64,000 bases of DNA. Origin: Streptomyces stelliscabiei. Its GTDB lineage: Bacteria > Actinomycetota > Actinomycetes > Streptomycetales > Streptomycetaceae. The notes beneath the pieces were generated by a model, which was not told the origin of the DNA, ran no database searches, and saw only the letters and a list, made by a program, of their open reading frames with translations. Each line of letters begins with the position of its first letter. Within the stretch, counting starts at the first letter, position 1. The DNA lies in the NCBI RefSeq assembly GCF_014873495.1, contig NZ_JADBGF010000001.1, positions 7,130,001-7,194,000 of the forward strand, given 5' to 3'. The position numbers and the translations under genes are program-made. Shown piece after piece: positions 35,264 to 44,240 of the stretch.

Positions 35264-35836
35264 TCACCGCTGCCCGCCCGGCACCCACAGCACGTCGCCG
35301 ACCTCCTTGTTCGCCGTCCTCGCCAGGATGAACAGGAGGTCGGAGAGTCGGTTGAGATAGGTCGCGGTGAGGGGGTTCATGTCCTCGCCGTGGGCCTCCA
35401 GGGCCGCCCACGTCGAGCGCTCGGCGCGCCGGACCACCGTGCAGGCCTGGTGCAGCAGGGCCGCTCCGGGGGTGCCGCCGGGCAGGATGAAGGAGCGGAG
35501 CTTGTCCAGCCGCTCGTTGAAGTGGTCGCAGTCCGCCTCCAGCTTGTCGACGTAGAACTGCTCGACGCGCAGCGGCGGGAACTCGGGGTTCTCGACGACG
35601 GGAGTGGAGAGGTCGGCGCCCACGTCGAACAGGTCGTTCTGGACGCGGGTGAGGACCTTGACGATCTCCTCGTCCAGCCCGCCGAGCGCGATCGCCGTCC
35701 CGATGGCCGCGTTGGCCTCGTTGGCGTCCGCGTACGCCGAGATCCGCGGATCGGTCTTGGGCACCCGGCTCATGTCGCCGAGGTTGGTGGTGCCCTTGTC
35801 GCCGGTCCTGGTGTAGATGCGCGTCAGATTGACCAT
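35264..35836 (-). CDS. Cob(I)yrinic acid a,c-diamide adenosyltransferase (PduO type)
   Basis: 190 residues. Transfers adenosyl from ATP to cob(I)alamin to make coenzyme B12. Diagnostic motifs are IYTRTGDKGTTNL near the N-terminus, SAYADANEANAAIG, and VRRAERSTWAA with NRLSDLLFILAR in the C-terminal helices. ATG at 35836 is chosen since the conserved sequence begins there. Ends 16 bases from the convergent small membrane protein gene. Functionally it fits MeaB and methylmalonyl-CoA epimerase further right, which belong to the B12-dependent methylmalonyl pathway. Confidence 0.92.
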   Translation of the reverse strand: MVNLTRIYTRTGDKGTTNLGDMSRVPKTDPRISAYADANEANAAIGTAIALGGLDEEIVKVLTRVQNDLFDVGADLSTPVVENPEFPPLRVEQFYVDKLEADCDHFNERLDKLRSFILPGGTPGAALLHQACTVVRRAERSTWAALEAHGEDMNPLTATYLNRLSDLLFILARTANKEVGDVLWVPGGQR

Positions 35837-35849
35837 GCGACCAGCGTAG

Positions 35850-36599
35850 TTATGCCCCGGCCGTCCGGAAGACACGTGTGCCCACCGTCACGGCGAGCCC
35901 CGCGAGACCGACGGCGACCAGGACGCCGTACAGCATGGCAGGGGTGGTGTAGGCGCCGACGTACGCGTCGCGCACGGCGTCCACCAGGTAGCGGAACGGG
36001 ACCAGGTGGGAGAGGATGTCGAGCCAGGCGGGCGCCAGGGACATCGGCAGCATCAGGCCCGACAGCAGCATCGACGGCATGGTGAGGGCGTTCACCGTCG
36101 GGCCGAACTCGTGCTGGGAGCGCGCCTTCATGGCGAGCGCGTACGACAGCGAGGCGAGCGAGACCGTCAGCAGGGCCACGAAGGCGAAGCCGATCAGGAC
36201 GCCCGCGAGCGGTGCGCGCAGGCCCATGAGCAGGGCCGCGAGGACGAGCAGGACCGCCTGGAACACGAAGACCGCCGCGTCGCGCAGCACCCGGCCCAGC
36301 AGCAGGGCGAGCCGGCTCACCGGAGTGACCCGCATCCGCTCGATCACCCCCGTCTGCTTTTCGAGGATCACCATGAAGCCCGCGAACGAGGCCCCGAACA
36401 GGCTCAGTTGAAGCAGCAGGCCCGGCACCAGCACCTGCCAGGAACTGCCCCGCGAGCCGAGCGGGACGCCGGTGAGCAGGGGGCCGAAGAAGAGCAGATA
36501 CAGCAGCGGCATCAGCACGCCGAACAGCATCGCGAAGCGGGAGCGCAGGGTCTGGCGGGCGTATCGCCCGAAGATCAGCGCGGTGTCGTGAAGAAGCAT
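35850..36599 (-). CDS. ABC-2 type exporter permease
   Basis: 249 residues, six hydrophobic helices with the ABC2_membrane pattern and a conserved C-terminal LSHLVPFRYLVDAVRDAYVG motif. Lies 19 bases after the ATPase gene on the same strand. The pair resembles daunorubicin-type drug exporters. The divergent TetR gene is the likely regulator. Confidence 0.85.
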   Translation of the reverse strand: MLLHDTALIFGRYARQTLRSRFAMLFGVLMPLLYLLFFGPLLTGVPLGSRGSSWQVLVPGLLLQLSLFGASFAGFMVILEKQTGVIERMRVTPVSRLALLLGRVLRDAAVFVFQAVLLVLAALLMGLRAPLAGVLIGFAFVALLTVSLASLSYALAMKARSQHEFGPTVNALTMPSMLLSGLMLPMSLAPAWLDILSHLVPFRYLVDAVRDAYVGAYTTPAMLYGVLVAVGLAGLAVTVGTRVFRTAGA

Positions 36600-36618
36600 C
36601 GAAGTCCTCGGACCGGTT

Positions 36619-37401
36619 CTAGACGGCTACGGGGGTGGTGTCGGCGGGGGAGGGCCCGCGCCCGGTGATGGCCAGGAAGGCGTCCTGGAGCGTGGCGTCG
36701 GCCGAGCCGCCGTGTCGCAGTTTGAGCGCGCTCGGGGTGTCGTCCGCCACGACCCGCCCGTGGTCGACGACGACGATCCGGTCGGCGAGGGCGTCCGCCT
36801 CGTCGAGGTAGTGCGTCGTCAGGAAGACGGTGGTGCCGTGCTCGTCGCGCAGCCGCCGGACCAGCTCCCACAGACCGGCGCGGCTGCCGGGGTCGAGTCC
36901 GGTCGTCGGCTCGTCCAGGAAGAGGACCTGGGGGCGGTGGGTGAGCGCCATCGCGATGTCGAGGCGGCGCCGCTGCCCGCCGGAGAGGGCGGCGCACGTG
37001 CGGTCGAGCAGTTCGGTCAGGTCCAGCTCGCGGGCCAACTCCTCGGCGCGCTCGACGGCCCGGCTTCTCGTCAGGCGGTAGAGCCGCCCCTGGGTGACCA
37101 GCTCCTCCCGCACGGTGATCTGCGGGTCCACCCCGCCCGTCTGGGCCACGTATCCGCAGGCCCGGCGCACCCCTGCCGGGTCGGTCGCCAGGTCGTGGCC
37201 CGCGACCGTGGCCGCGCCGCCGGTCGGCGGGAGCAGGGTCGTGAGCATCCGCAGGAACGTCGTCTTCCCCGCGCCGTTCGGTCCGAGGAACCCGAGGATC
37301 TCGCCGGGCAGGACGGTGAGATCGATACCGCGCACGGCCTCCAGGGGGCCGCGTTTCGTCCGGAAGGTGTGGGCCAGGCCGGCCGTACTGATGATGGGCA
37401 T
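36619..37401 (-). CDS. ABC exporter ATP-binding protein
   Basis: 260 residues. Walker A GPNGAGKTT, Q-loop in GYVAQTGG, signature LSGGQRRRL, Walker B VLFLDEPTTGLDP and the switch TTHYLDEAD. DrrA-like. Divergent from tetR across a 101-base region with an inverted repeat, so probably repressed by it; substrate unknown. Confidence 0.9.
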   Translation of the reverse strand: MPIISTAGLAHTFRTKRGPLEAVRGIDLTVLPGEILGFLGPNGAGKTTFLRMLTTLLPPTGGAATVAGHDLATDPAGVRRACGYVAQTGGVDPQITVREELVTQGRLYRLTRSRAVERAEELARELDLTELLDRTCAALSGGQRRRLDIAMALTHRPQVLFLDEPTTGLDPGSRAGLWELVRRLRDEHGTTVFLTTHYLDEADALADRIVVVDHGRVVADDTPSALKLRHGGSADATLQDAFLAITGRGPSPADTTPVAV

Positions 37402-37417
37402 GACCTCAGAAAAACAG

Positions 37418-37458
37418 AGTCTCCCAAATTTTGCAATGGCCCCAAACTTTAAGAGACT
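37418..37458. promoter_or_regulatory. Putative TetR operator between ABC and tetR genes
   Basis: AGTCTC (37418-37423) and GAGACT (37453-37458) end an imperfect palindrome whose arms also share AAA-x-TTT cores (AAATTTT and AAACTTT). It is an AT-rich island midway between divergent genes, where a TetR dimer could block both promoters. Confidence 0.55.
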
Positions 37459-37502
37459 GCAGGGAAATCCCGTCGGCCGACGCGGCGACCTACGATGTGG
37501 CC

Positions 37503-38144
37503 ATGGCAGAGGGGCTCAGGGAGCGCAAGAAGCGCGAGACGCGGCAGCGGATCTCGGACATCGCCACCGGGCTGTTCCTGGAGCACGGCTTCGTGACCGT
37601 CACCATCGCGGAGGTGGCCGAGGCGGCCGACGTCTCCGTGAACACGGTCTACAACTACTTCCCGGCCAAGGAGGACCTCTTCTTCGACCGCAGCGCGGGC
37701 ATCGTCGAACGCCTCGCCCGCTGGGTGCGCGCCCGCGACCGGGGCGAGTCGGCCGTCGCCGCCGTCCTGCGCGAACTGCGTGCCGAGGTCGAGGCGGTCT
37801 CGCCGCGCGTCGGCCTGATGGAGGGCTACGACCGCTTCATGCGCGCCATCCACGAGGCGCCCGCCCTGCGGTCCCGGCTCTGGAGCATCCAGCAGGAGGT
37901 CCAGGACAACCTGGAGGCGGCCCTGCGGGAGGAGACCGGAGCGGCCCCCGACGACTCGATGCCCACCCTGATCGCGGGTCAGATCAACTGGGTCCACCAG
38001 ACGGTGATGGCCGTCATCGGGCGTGAGATGCTCGCCGGGCGCAATCCGGGCGAAGTGTCCCGAGAGGTACTTCTTCTCCTGGACGGGATGGAGGGCCTGT
38101 TGAGCGAGACGGTACTCAACTACGCCGTACGACCCTCTGAGTGA
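37503..38144 (+). CDS. TetR-family transcriptional regulator
   Basis: 213 residues. An N-terminal HTH (residues about 10-55) contains RQRISDIATGLFLEHGF and VSVNTVYNYFPAKEDLFF; the ligand domain is not recognisable. ATG at 37503 is chosen at MAEGLRERKK. Divergent from the ABC exporter, which it probably represses together with itself. Confidence 0.9.
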   Translation: MAEGLRERKKRETRQRISDIATGLFLEHGFVTVTIAEVAEAADVSVNTVYNYFPAKEDLFFDRSAGIVERLARWVRARDRGESAVAAVLRELRAEVEAVSPRVGLMEGYDRFMRAIHEAPALRSRLWSIQQEVQDNLEAALREETGAAPDDSMPTLIAGQINWVHQTVMAVIGREMLAGRNPGEVSREVLLLLDGMEGLLSETVLNYAVRPSE

Positions 38145-38273
38145 GCGCTGCCGGTGTGACGTCCGCCCCTTGAGACGTGACTCGCGTTACTAAGCGGTCA
38201 CACGACCCCTCACGAGCGCTAGTGTCCGCCGGAGAGGTAACCCATCGACAGCGCGTACCAGGGGAGTCGCACA

Positions 38274-39122
38274 GTGGCACGGAAGCTCGCCGTCATCGGA
38301 GCCGGGCTCATGGGGTCCGGCATCGCCCAGGTGTCCGCGCAGGCGGGCTGGGACGTCGTCCTGCGCGACGTCACCGACGAGGCGCTGAACCGTGGCATCG
38401 GCGGCATCACGGCGTCGTACGACAAGTTCGTGAGCAAGGGCAAGTTGGCCGCCGAGGACGCCGAGGCGGCGCTGGGCCGGATCACCGCCACCACGGACCT
38501 CGACGCGGCGGCCGACGCGGACATCGTCGTCGAGGCCGTCTTCGAGAAGCTGGAGGTGAAGCACGAGATCTTCCGGGCGCTCGACAAGGTCGTCCGCGAG
38601 GACACCGTGCTCGCCTCGAACACCTCCGCGATCCCGATCACCAAGATCGCGGCGGCCACCGAGCGCCCCGAGCGCGTCGTCGGCGTCCACTTCTTCTCGC
38701 CGGTGCCGATGATGCAGCTGTGCGAACTGGTGCGCGGCTACAAGACGAGCGACGAGACGCTCGCCACCGCGCGGGAGTTCGCCGAGTCGGTCGGCAAGAC
38801 CTGCATCGTCGTCAACCGTGACGTCGCCGGCTTCGTGACGACCCGTCTCATCTCCGCCCTCGTCGTGGAGGCCGCGAAGCTGTACGAGTCGGGCGTCGCC
38901 ACCGCCGAGGACATCGACCTCGCCTGCAAGCTGGGCTTCGGCCACGCGATGGGGCCGCTGGCCACCGCCGACCTGACGGGCGTCGACATCCTGCTGCACG
39001 CCACGAGCAACATCTACACCGAGTCCCAGGACGAGAAGTTCGCCCCTCCGGAGCTGATGCGCCGGATGGTGGACGCCGGTGACATCGGACGCAAGAGCGG
39101 GCAGGGCTTCTACACCTACTGA
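38274..39122 (+). CDS. 3-hydroxybutyryl-CoA dehydrogenase
   Basis: 282 residues. NAD-binding GAGLMGSGIAQV at the N-terminus, SNTSAIPITKIA, the catalytic His in GVHFFSPVPMMQL, and the C-terminal dimerisation domain (GFGHAMGPLATADLTGVD). Oxidises or forms acetoacetyl-CoA in butyrate/ethylmalonyl-CoA-type metabolism. GTG at 38274 has GGGGAG upstream. Fits the acetyl-CoA acetyltransferase at 56139, although the two are far apart. Confidence 0.93.
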   Translation: MARKLAVIGAGLMGSGIAQVSAQAGWDVVLRDVTDEALNRGIGGITASYDKFVSKGKLAAEDAEAALGRITATTDLDAAADADIVVEAVFEKLEVKHEIFRALDKVVREDTVLASNTSAIPITKIAAATERPERVVGVHFFSPVPMMQLCELVRGYKTSDETLATAREFAESVGKTCIVVNRDVAGFVTTRLISALVVEAAKLYESGVATAEDIDLACKLGFGHAMGPLATADLTGVDILLHATSNIYTESQDEKFAPPELMRRMVDAGDIGRKSGQGFYTY

Positions 39123-39306
39123 CGCCGATCCACGCGTCACGGGCGGCACTTCCCACGCATGTGAACGCATGAGCCTCTCCGGCCTCACCCCTTGAGGTGA
39201 ATTCGGTATCGGTTCGCTCACAGACGGCAACCTGACGGTGTCAAACGCCGTCAGACGTTGCATCACCCACATCACGGAGTACGAGACGCACTCACGGGGA
39301 GCGCTT

Positions 39307-39630
39307 ATGTACATCAGGGGCGACCACGCCGAGCTGGTCGTCGGGGGCCGCCTCGACGTACGCAGCGCGGCGGACGCCCGTACGGTCCTGCACTCGGCCG
39401 TCGACGACGGAGCCGGCGACCTGGTGCTCGACCTGTCAGAGCTGGACTCCTGGGACGCCACCGGACTCGGGGTGATCATGGGAGCCCACCGGCGGGCGGG
39501 ACGGTGCGGACGGCGGCTGGTGCTGCGCGACGTGCCACCGCAGATGCAGCGGCTGCTCGTGGCCACCCGGCTGCACCGCATCCTGGCGATCGAGGGCGGC
39601 ATCGGTCTGGAGTCGTTGCCCAGAGTCTGA
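39307..39630 (+). CDS. STAS-domain anti-anti-sigma-like protein
   Basis: 107 residues, a single STAS domain. The phosphorylation loop reads DSWDATGLGVIMG, with Thr where SpoIIAA has its phospho-Ser. ATG at 39307 has GGGGAG upstream; the in-frame ATG at 39238 would add a non-conserved tail. No anti-sigma kinase is adjacent, so its partner is unknown; partner switching is the family role. Confidence 0.85.
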   Translation: MYIRGDHAELVVGGRLDVRSAADARTVLHSAVDDGAGDLVLDLSELDSWDATGLGVIMGAHRRAGRCGRRLVLRDVPPQMQRLLVATRLHRILAIEGGIGLESLPRV

Positions 39631-40006
39631 ACGCGTGTGCGGGTCTCTACGTATGCGTCGGTGTGTGCGGGACACCCGGTCGGCATGACCCACCGGTCGG
39701 CACGGCCCTTCGGCCGGTTTGAACCCTTCCGTCGTCACGGACCCCGAGGGCTGTGGAGACGCAGGGGGCCATGGGGACATGAGGACCATGAGGGCGAAAC
39801 GCACCACACGCGCAATCCTCACGAGACCGTGATGTCTCGGACGGCGCGGGACCCCGGACTGTCGGAGATACTGTGCAAAGGTTTAGGGTTCGGCTGCCCG
39901 CTGCCAGCTACCCTCGCGCGGGTTCCGGACCAGAAGCGACAGCGCGGTGTGCGGCAAGGCCGGGAGGGGCTCCAGCACACGAGACGCTTTTGGGGGGCTT
40001 GAACCG
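39631..40006 (+). other. Gene-free stretch before the P-loop protein gene
   Basis: 376 bases with no supported ORF. Short GC hairpins follow the STAS gene (for example around GGCCCTTCGGCC near 39704). An AT-richer patch near 39870-39895 could hold the promoter of the next gene, but no convincing -35/-10 pair is seen. Confidence 0.4.
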
Positions 40007-42589
40007 ATGGACCCGAACAACCGGGGACCCGAAGAGCACGGCCACGACGACGGACAGGCGCAGAGCAAGCGTCCACCACGGGACGCGCTGACGCAGGACT
40101 TCGACCGGCACGCTCCGGCACTCGCCCGCACCGTCCAGCTCGTCTCGGGCGACTTCCTGCTCACCGTCAACCCCGTCGACGGCAGTGAGATAGAGACCTG
40201 CCCACCGGCCGAACTGCCTGGTCGGCCCGTGAAGCACACGCCGGACGAGCGCGCCGCGCTCGACCGCGCAGCCCGTCCGCCGGTGCCCCCGGGCCCCTCG
40301 CTGCCCCGGCTCCCCCTGCTCCAGCGCGACGAGGAGAGAGACCGGCTCGTACGGCTCCTCGCCCGCGGCCGCTCCGTCCGCCTCACCGGATCCCCCGGCT
40401 CCGGTCGCACCACCCTCCTCGACACGGTCGCCGAGGACTGCGCGGACCTGGCCCCCGACGGCGTCGTCCGGCTGAGCGGTTTCCGGCGTACGGCCGACGA
40501 CCTGCTGTACGAACTGTTCGCAGCCGTGTACAGCACACCCCTGTTCCGGCCCGCCCGGCAGCAGATCATCGACATCGTGCGGGACATCGGCGCGGTCGTC
40601 GTCCTGGACGACCTGGAGTTCGGCGGCATCGCGCTCGACGAGCTGCTCGACGCGACCCCCGAGTGCGCCTTCCTCGTCGCCGCCACTCCAGACACCCCCC
40701 TGCCGTCCCCCGACGCGCCCCTGGAGGAGATCGTCCTCGGCGGTCTCGACCGGGCCGGCAGCGAGCAGCTTCTGGAGCGCGCCGTCGGGCGGCCGCTCAC
40801 CGAGGACGAGTCGAACTGGGCCGGCGACCTCTGGTTCGAGTCCGAGGGGCTGCCGCTGCGCTTCACCCAGGCCGGGGCGCTGCTCAGGCAGCGGGACCGG
40901 CAGCGGGCCGGCGAGGACGCCGTCGACGAGTTCGGGGTCTTCCAGGAGGCACCGCCCGTCGACGCCCCCTACGACGCCGCGGGCGAGCACGACGTCCCCC
41001 TGCCCTCGCTCGCCGAGGGAGCCGCCCCCGCCGCGCTGCTCGCCTCCCGGCTGGGCGCCTCGGCCCGCGAGACCCTCAGGTTCGCGGTCGCCCTCGGCGG
41101 GGAGATCCCGCACCAGGCGCACCTGCCCGCGCTCGTGGGCGACACCCACGCCGACGCGGCCCTCGGCGAGCTGGTCGGCTGCGCGCTGGTGACACCTGTC
41201 GGTACCCGCTACCGGCTCGCCGCCGGGGTGCGCACCCAGCTGGAGGCCGCCGGGTACGCCGACGACGCCGAGACACGCGCCGGCGCCGCCGCCCAGCACT
41301 ACGCCTGGTGGGCCGGGCACCCCTCGGTCACTCCCGAGCGGGTCTCGGCCGAGGCGGACGCCGTACTGGCCGCCCTCGCCGCGCTCGTCCCGGGCACGAC
41401 CCCGCCCGGCGAGGACGACGAGAGCGCCGCCCTGGTGCTGGCCCGGCAGGCCGCGCCCGCGTTCGCGGCGGGGCAGCGCTGGAGCGCCTGGGAGCGGGCG
41501 CTGCGGGCCGGCGCCGAAGCGGCGGCCCTCGCCGCCGAGACCGGCGAACAGGCCTACTTCCACCACGAGCTGGGTGTCCTCGCGCTCTGCTGCGGGCAGC
41601 TGGAGCGCGCCCGGGCCGAGCTGGAGGCCTCCATCGGGCTGCGCAACGTCCTCGCGGACAAGCGCGGCACCGTCGCCGGCCGCCGGGCACTCGCCCTGGT
41701 CGCCGACCGCTCCGGGGCGACCCCGCCCGGCGGGCGTACGGCGGCGGGGGAGGAGGTGCCGGGCGCCCGGCACGAGGAGTCGGCCTCACCGCCCGGGGGC
41801 GTGCCGTCCGCCTACACGCCGATGGGCTTCGGCGTGGTCGGCCCGGGGGCGACGGGCGCGGCAGCGGCGACCGGCGGCGGTGGACCGTCGTCGCGTCCCC
41901 CGGCCCACGACAGCACGCTCGTCACGCACCGGTCCGACGGCGCCTCGCCCGCCCTCCGGTTCGGCGGCTTCAAGAGCCTCGTGGGCGGCGCCCGGCGCAA
42001 CCTGGTCGCCACGGGCGCGGGGGCCCTGCTCGCCGCCGTCCTGGGCACCGTGGTGATGCTCGGCGCGACCTCCGACCGGGGCGGCGACACCCCGGCGGAG
42101 AGGGTCGGCGTCAACCCCTCCGCCAGCGCGGGCGTCGACGACGGCGGGCTCGTCGCGGACCGCCCCAAGACGGGCGAGGACGGGGACGCCCCGGGTGCCG
42201 TGCCCGAGCCGACCGATCCGGGCCCCGACGGCACGTACGGCACGTCGGACGACCCGACACCCACGGACAGCGCCGACCCGTCGGACGACCCGAGCGATAC
42301 GGAGGGGCCGACGGGCAAGCCGACGCCGTCCCCGACGAAGTCGTCGCCGAAGCCGACGCCGTCGGAGTCCGAGGACGAGTCCGGCTCGCCCACGCCGACC
42401 CCGACACCCACCCCGACGCCGACTCCCACGCCCACCCCGACGCCGACCGGTGGCGGGAGCCAGGATCCGCCGCCGCCGGACGACACCAACAGCGCCAGTG
42501 CGCCGACCTCCGGGCGGGCCGTCGAGTCCACCGGCGCCGCGGGCACTCCGGTGGCCACCGCCGAGTCACGGGGCGGGACGCCCGCCTGA
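40007..42589 (+). CDS. Membrane-anchored P-loop protein with extracellular Pro-Thr tail
   Basis: 860 residues. The STAND/AAA-like module has GSPGSGRTT at 128-136 as Walker A, with Arg134 in place of Lys, and a clear Walker B AVVVLDDLEF. A helical, TPR-like region follows (about 480-560). A single membrane helix at about 664-690 leads to an acidic, then Pro-Thr repetitive, outer tail (nucleotides 42388-42449 encode the PT run). This topology, a cytoplasmic NTPase-like sensor joined to a wall-spanning stalk, suggests signalling, but no partner is known. ATG at 40007 after GGGGGG; an in-frame start at 39947 is less likely. Whether it hydrolyses ATP is open. Confidence 0.75.
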   Translation: MDPNNRGPEEHGHDDGQAQSKRPPRDALTQDFDRHAPALARTVQLVSGDFLLTVNPVDGSEIETCPPAELPGRPVKHTPDERAALDRAARPPVPPGPSLPRLPLLQRDEERDRLVRLLARGRSVRLTGSPGSGRTTLLDTVAEDCADLAPDGVVRLSGFRRTADDLLYELFAAVYSTPLFRPARQQIIDIVRDIGAVVVLDDLEFGGIALDELLDATPECAFLVAATPDTPLPSPDAPLEEIVLGGLDRAGSEQLLERAVGRPLTEDESNWAGDLWFESEGLPLRFTQAGALLRQRDRQRAGEDAVDEFGVFQEAPPVDAPYDAAGEHDVPLPSLAEGAAPAALLASRLGASARETLRFAVALGGEIPHQAHLPALVGDTHADAALGELVGCALVTPVGTRYRLAAGVRTQLEAAGYADDAETRAGAAAQHYAWWAGHPSVTPERVSAEADAVLAALAALVPGTTPPGEDDESAALVLARQAAPAFAAGQRWSAWERALRAGAEAAALAAETGEQAYFHHELGVLALCCGQLERARAELEASIGLRNVLADKRGTVAGRRALALVADRSGATPPGGRTAAGEEVPGARHEESASPPGGVPSAYTPMGFGVVGPGATGAAAATGGGGPSSRPPAHDSTLVTHRSDGASPALRFGGFKSLVGGARRNLVATGAGALLAAVLGTVVMLGATSDRGGDTPAERVGVNPSASAGVDDGGLVADRPKTGEDGDAPGAVPEPTDPGPDGTYGTSDDPTPTDSADPSDDPSDTEGPTGKPTPSPTKSSPKPTPSESEDESGSPTPTPTPTPTPTPTPTPTPTGGGSQDPPPPDDTNSASAPTSGRAVESTGAAGTPVATAESRGGTPA

Positions 42590-42642
42590 GCTTCCGTGCC
42601 GTCCGTCCGACGCCTCGACGGCTCGTTCCAATGCTTCGTTCG

Positions 42643-42687
42643 ACGCGGGAGGGCCGGGTCCGTCCACCGGACCCGGCCCTCCCGCGT
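42643..42687. terminator. Bidirectional terminator, P-loop protein gene / nucS
   Basis: A perfect 20-bp stem (42643-42662 with 42668-42687) has the loop TCCAC. It separates two convergent genes. Confidence 0.9.
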
Positions 42688-42702
42688 GTTCCTCGAAGGC
42701 GC

Positions 42703-43374
42703 TCAGAACAGCCGCAGCTTGTCGTCCTCGATGCCGCGCAGGGCGTCGTAGTCGAGGACCGCGCAGCCGATGCCGCGGTCGGTGGCGAGGACGCGGGCCT
42801 GGGGCTTGATCTCCTGGGCGGCGAAGATGCCGCGGACCGGCGCGAGATGCGGGTCGCGGTTCAACAGCTCCAGGTAGCGGGTGAGTTGCTCCACCCCGTC
42901 GATCTCGCCGCGCCGCTTGATCTCGACCGCGACGGTCGCGCCGTCGGCGTCCCGGCACAGGATGTCGACGGGGCCGATGGCCGTCATGTACTCGCGGCGG
43001 ATGAGCGTGTAGCCCTCGCCGAGGGTGTCGATGCGGTCGGCGAGGAGTTCCTGGAGGTGCGCCTCGACGCCGTCCTTGATCAGGCCCGGGTCGACGCCCA
43101 GTTCGTGCGAGGAGTCGTGGAGGACCTCCTCCATCGTGATGATGAGCTTCTCGCCCGCCTTGTTGACGACGGTCCAGACGCCCTGCTCGTCCCCCGACCC
43201 CTCCTTCAGGGTGCAGGGCGGCGACATCCAGTTGAGGGGCTTGTAGGCCCGGTCGTCCGCGTGGATAGACACGCTGCCGTCCGCCTTCACGAGGATCAGA
43301 CGGGGGGCCGAGGGGAGATGGGCGGTGAGCCGGCCCGCGTAGTCGACGGAGCAGCGGGCAATGACGAGACGCAT
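42703..43374 (-). CDS. nucS: Mismatch-specific endonuclease NucS (EndoMS)
   Basis: 223 residues. An N-terminal DNA-binding domain and a C-terminal RecB-like nuclease with the PD-(D/E)xK pattern GPVDILCRD...VAVEIKRR. NucS carries out non-canonical mismatch repair in actinobacteria that lack MutS/MutL. ATG at 43374 is chosen at MRLVIARCSVDYAGRL. Standing alone between convergent and divergent neighbours. Confidence 0.93.
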   Translation of the reverse strand: MRLVIARCSVDYAGRLTAHLPSAPRLILVKADGSVSIHADDRAYKPLNWMSPPCTLKEGSGDEQGVWTVVNKAGEKLIITMEEVLHDSSHELGVDPGLIKDGVEAHLQELLADRIDTLGEGYTLIRREYMTAIGPVDILCRDADGATVAVEIKRRGEIDGVEQLTRYLELLNRDPHLAPVRGIFAAQEIKPQARVLATDRGIGCAVLDYDALRGIEDDKLRLF

Positions 43375-43768
43375 GGTCGGCAACGCTACTCGACGCCGAC
43401 GGGTGCGCGCGATTCGACCGTCGTGAGGGCTCGGCCGGAGGTCACCCCGCCGCCGACGCGTCCGGCAGGGGTCCGTTCGACCGTCAGGCCGATCCCGTGC
43501 GGTCGCTGTCGCCCTCCGTCACCTTCCTCAACCCCCTCACGTGGGCTTCCGTCGTCCTCCGGCATGTGCCTCTGTCAACTCCTGTTCGGCATTGGCTGAT
43601 TGTGTGCGTCTCGCGCCGTGTCGGTGCGCGCAATCTCCTGGTGCGGCCCCGTTCGGTTCCTTACCGTAGAAACTGGAGGTCGCGAACCATGCACTCTGCG
43701 TGTTCGGCGTGCGCCCTCCGCCCTTGTCCGTCAACCCCTGTTGTTGTGGGGGTGCGAGAGGAGAACCC
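43375..43768 (+). other. Gene-free region upstream of the SCO5389-like gene
   Basis: 394 bases between divergent genes. A G-U-containing hairpin can form from GATTGTGTGC and GCGCGCAATC (about 43598-43634), and TAGAAA (43667-43672) could be a -10. A Cys-rich open frame starts at ATG 43689 but overlaps the downstream gene out of frame and lacks a ribosome site; I do not call it. Confidence 0.4.
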
Positions 43769-44161
43769 ATGTCGCTCGACGTCTCACCGGCCCTACTCGA
43801 ACAGGCCGAGCGAGGCGAGGTCGACGAAGCCCACTTCGTCGACTGCGTCCGGACCTCCCTGCCCTACGCGTGGGAGATGATCAGCTCTCTGGTGGCCCAG
43901 CTGAAGGTCGACGGCGGAGAGTTCGCCGACAACCAGACGCCCCCGCCGGACGAGCAGGCACGCGGACAACTGCTGCGCGCGCTCGCCAGCGACGCGATCC
44001 GCGGCGCGCTGCAGCGGCACTTCGGTGTACGGCTGGCCTTCCAGAACTGCCACCGTGTGGCGGTGTTCCCTCTGGACCCGTCCGTGGACGACAGGCTGGC
44101 CCGCTTCACCTCGATCCGCGGCCAACTCCTCAACCAGTCCCCGGAACTCAGGGACTGCTGA
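43769..44161 (+). CDS. SCO5389-family protein
   Basis: 130 residues, soluble and acidic, matching a small conserved Streptomyces family named after SCO5389. It has no membrane segment or catalytic motif. The central region REALQRHFG-like (GALQRHFGVRLAFQNCHRVAVFP in the gene at about residues 83-105) is the conserved part. ATG at 43769 behind GAGAGGAG. Function unknown. Confidence 0.75.
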   Translation: MSLDVSPALLEQAERGEVDEAHFVDCVRTSLPYAWEMISSLVAQLKVDGGEFADNQTPPPDEQARGQLLRALASDAIRGALQRHFGVRLAFQNCHRVAVFPLDPSVDDRLARFTSIRGQLLNQSPELRDC

Positions 44162-44179
44162 GGTCGTGACGCAGCACGG

Positions 44180-44226
44180 CTTGCCGCTCCAACCGCGGGA
44201 GGTGCATCAGTGACCGGGGCGGCAAG
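44180..44226. terminator. Weak inverted repeat between convergent genes
   Basis: CTTGCCGC (44180-44187) is inversely repeated at 44219-44226. The 8-bp arms enclose a long, partly GC-rich loop. A possible terminator, weaker than others in this window. Confidence 0.4.
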
Positions 44227-44240
44227 CTCCCCGTAGTGGC

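Noticed and set aside
42388..42449. Possible CRISPR-like or satellite repeat
   Set aside because: It is the coding sequence of a Pro-Thr run inside the P-loop protein, with no spacers.
40663..43599. 978-codon plus-strand frame overlapping the P-loop gene and antisense to nucS
   Set aside because: Arg/Gly-rich out-of-frame shadow, crossing a strong terminator.
43689..43880. Cys-rich small ORF before the SCO5389-like gene
   Set aside because: It overlaps the real gene out of frame, lacks a ribosome site, and has shadow-like composition after the first 25 codons.
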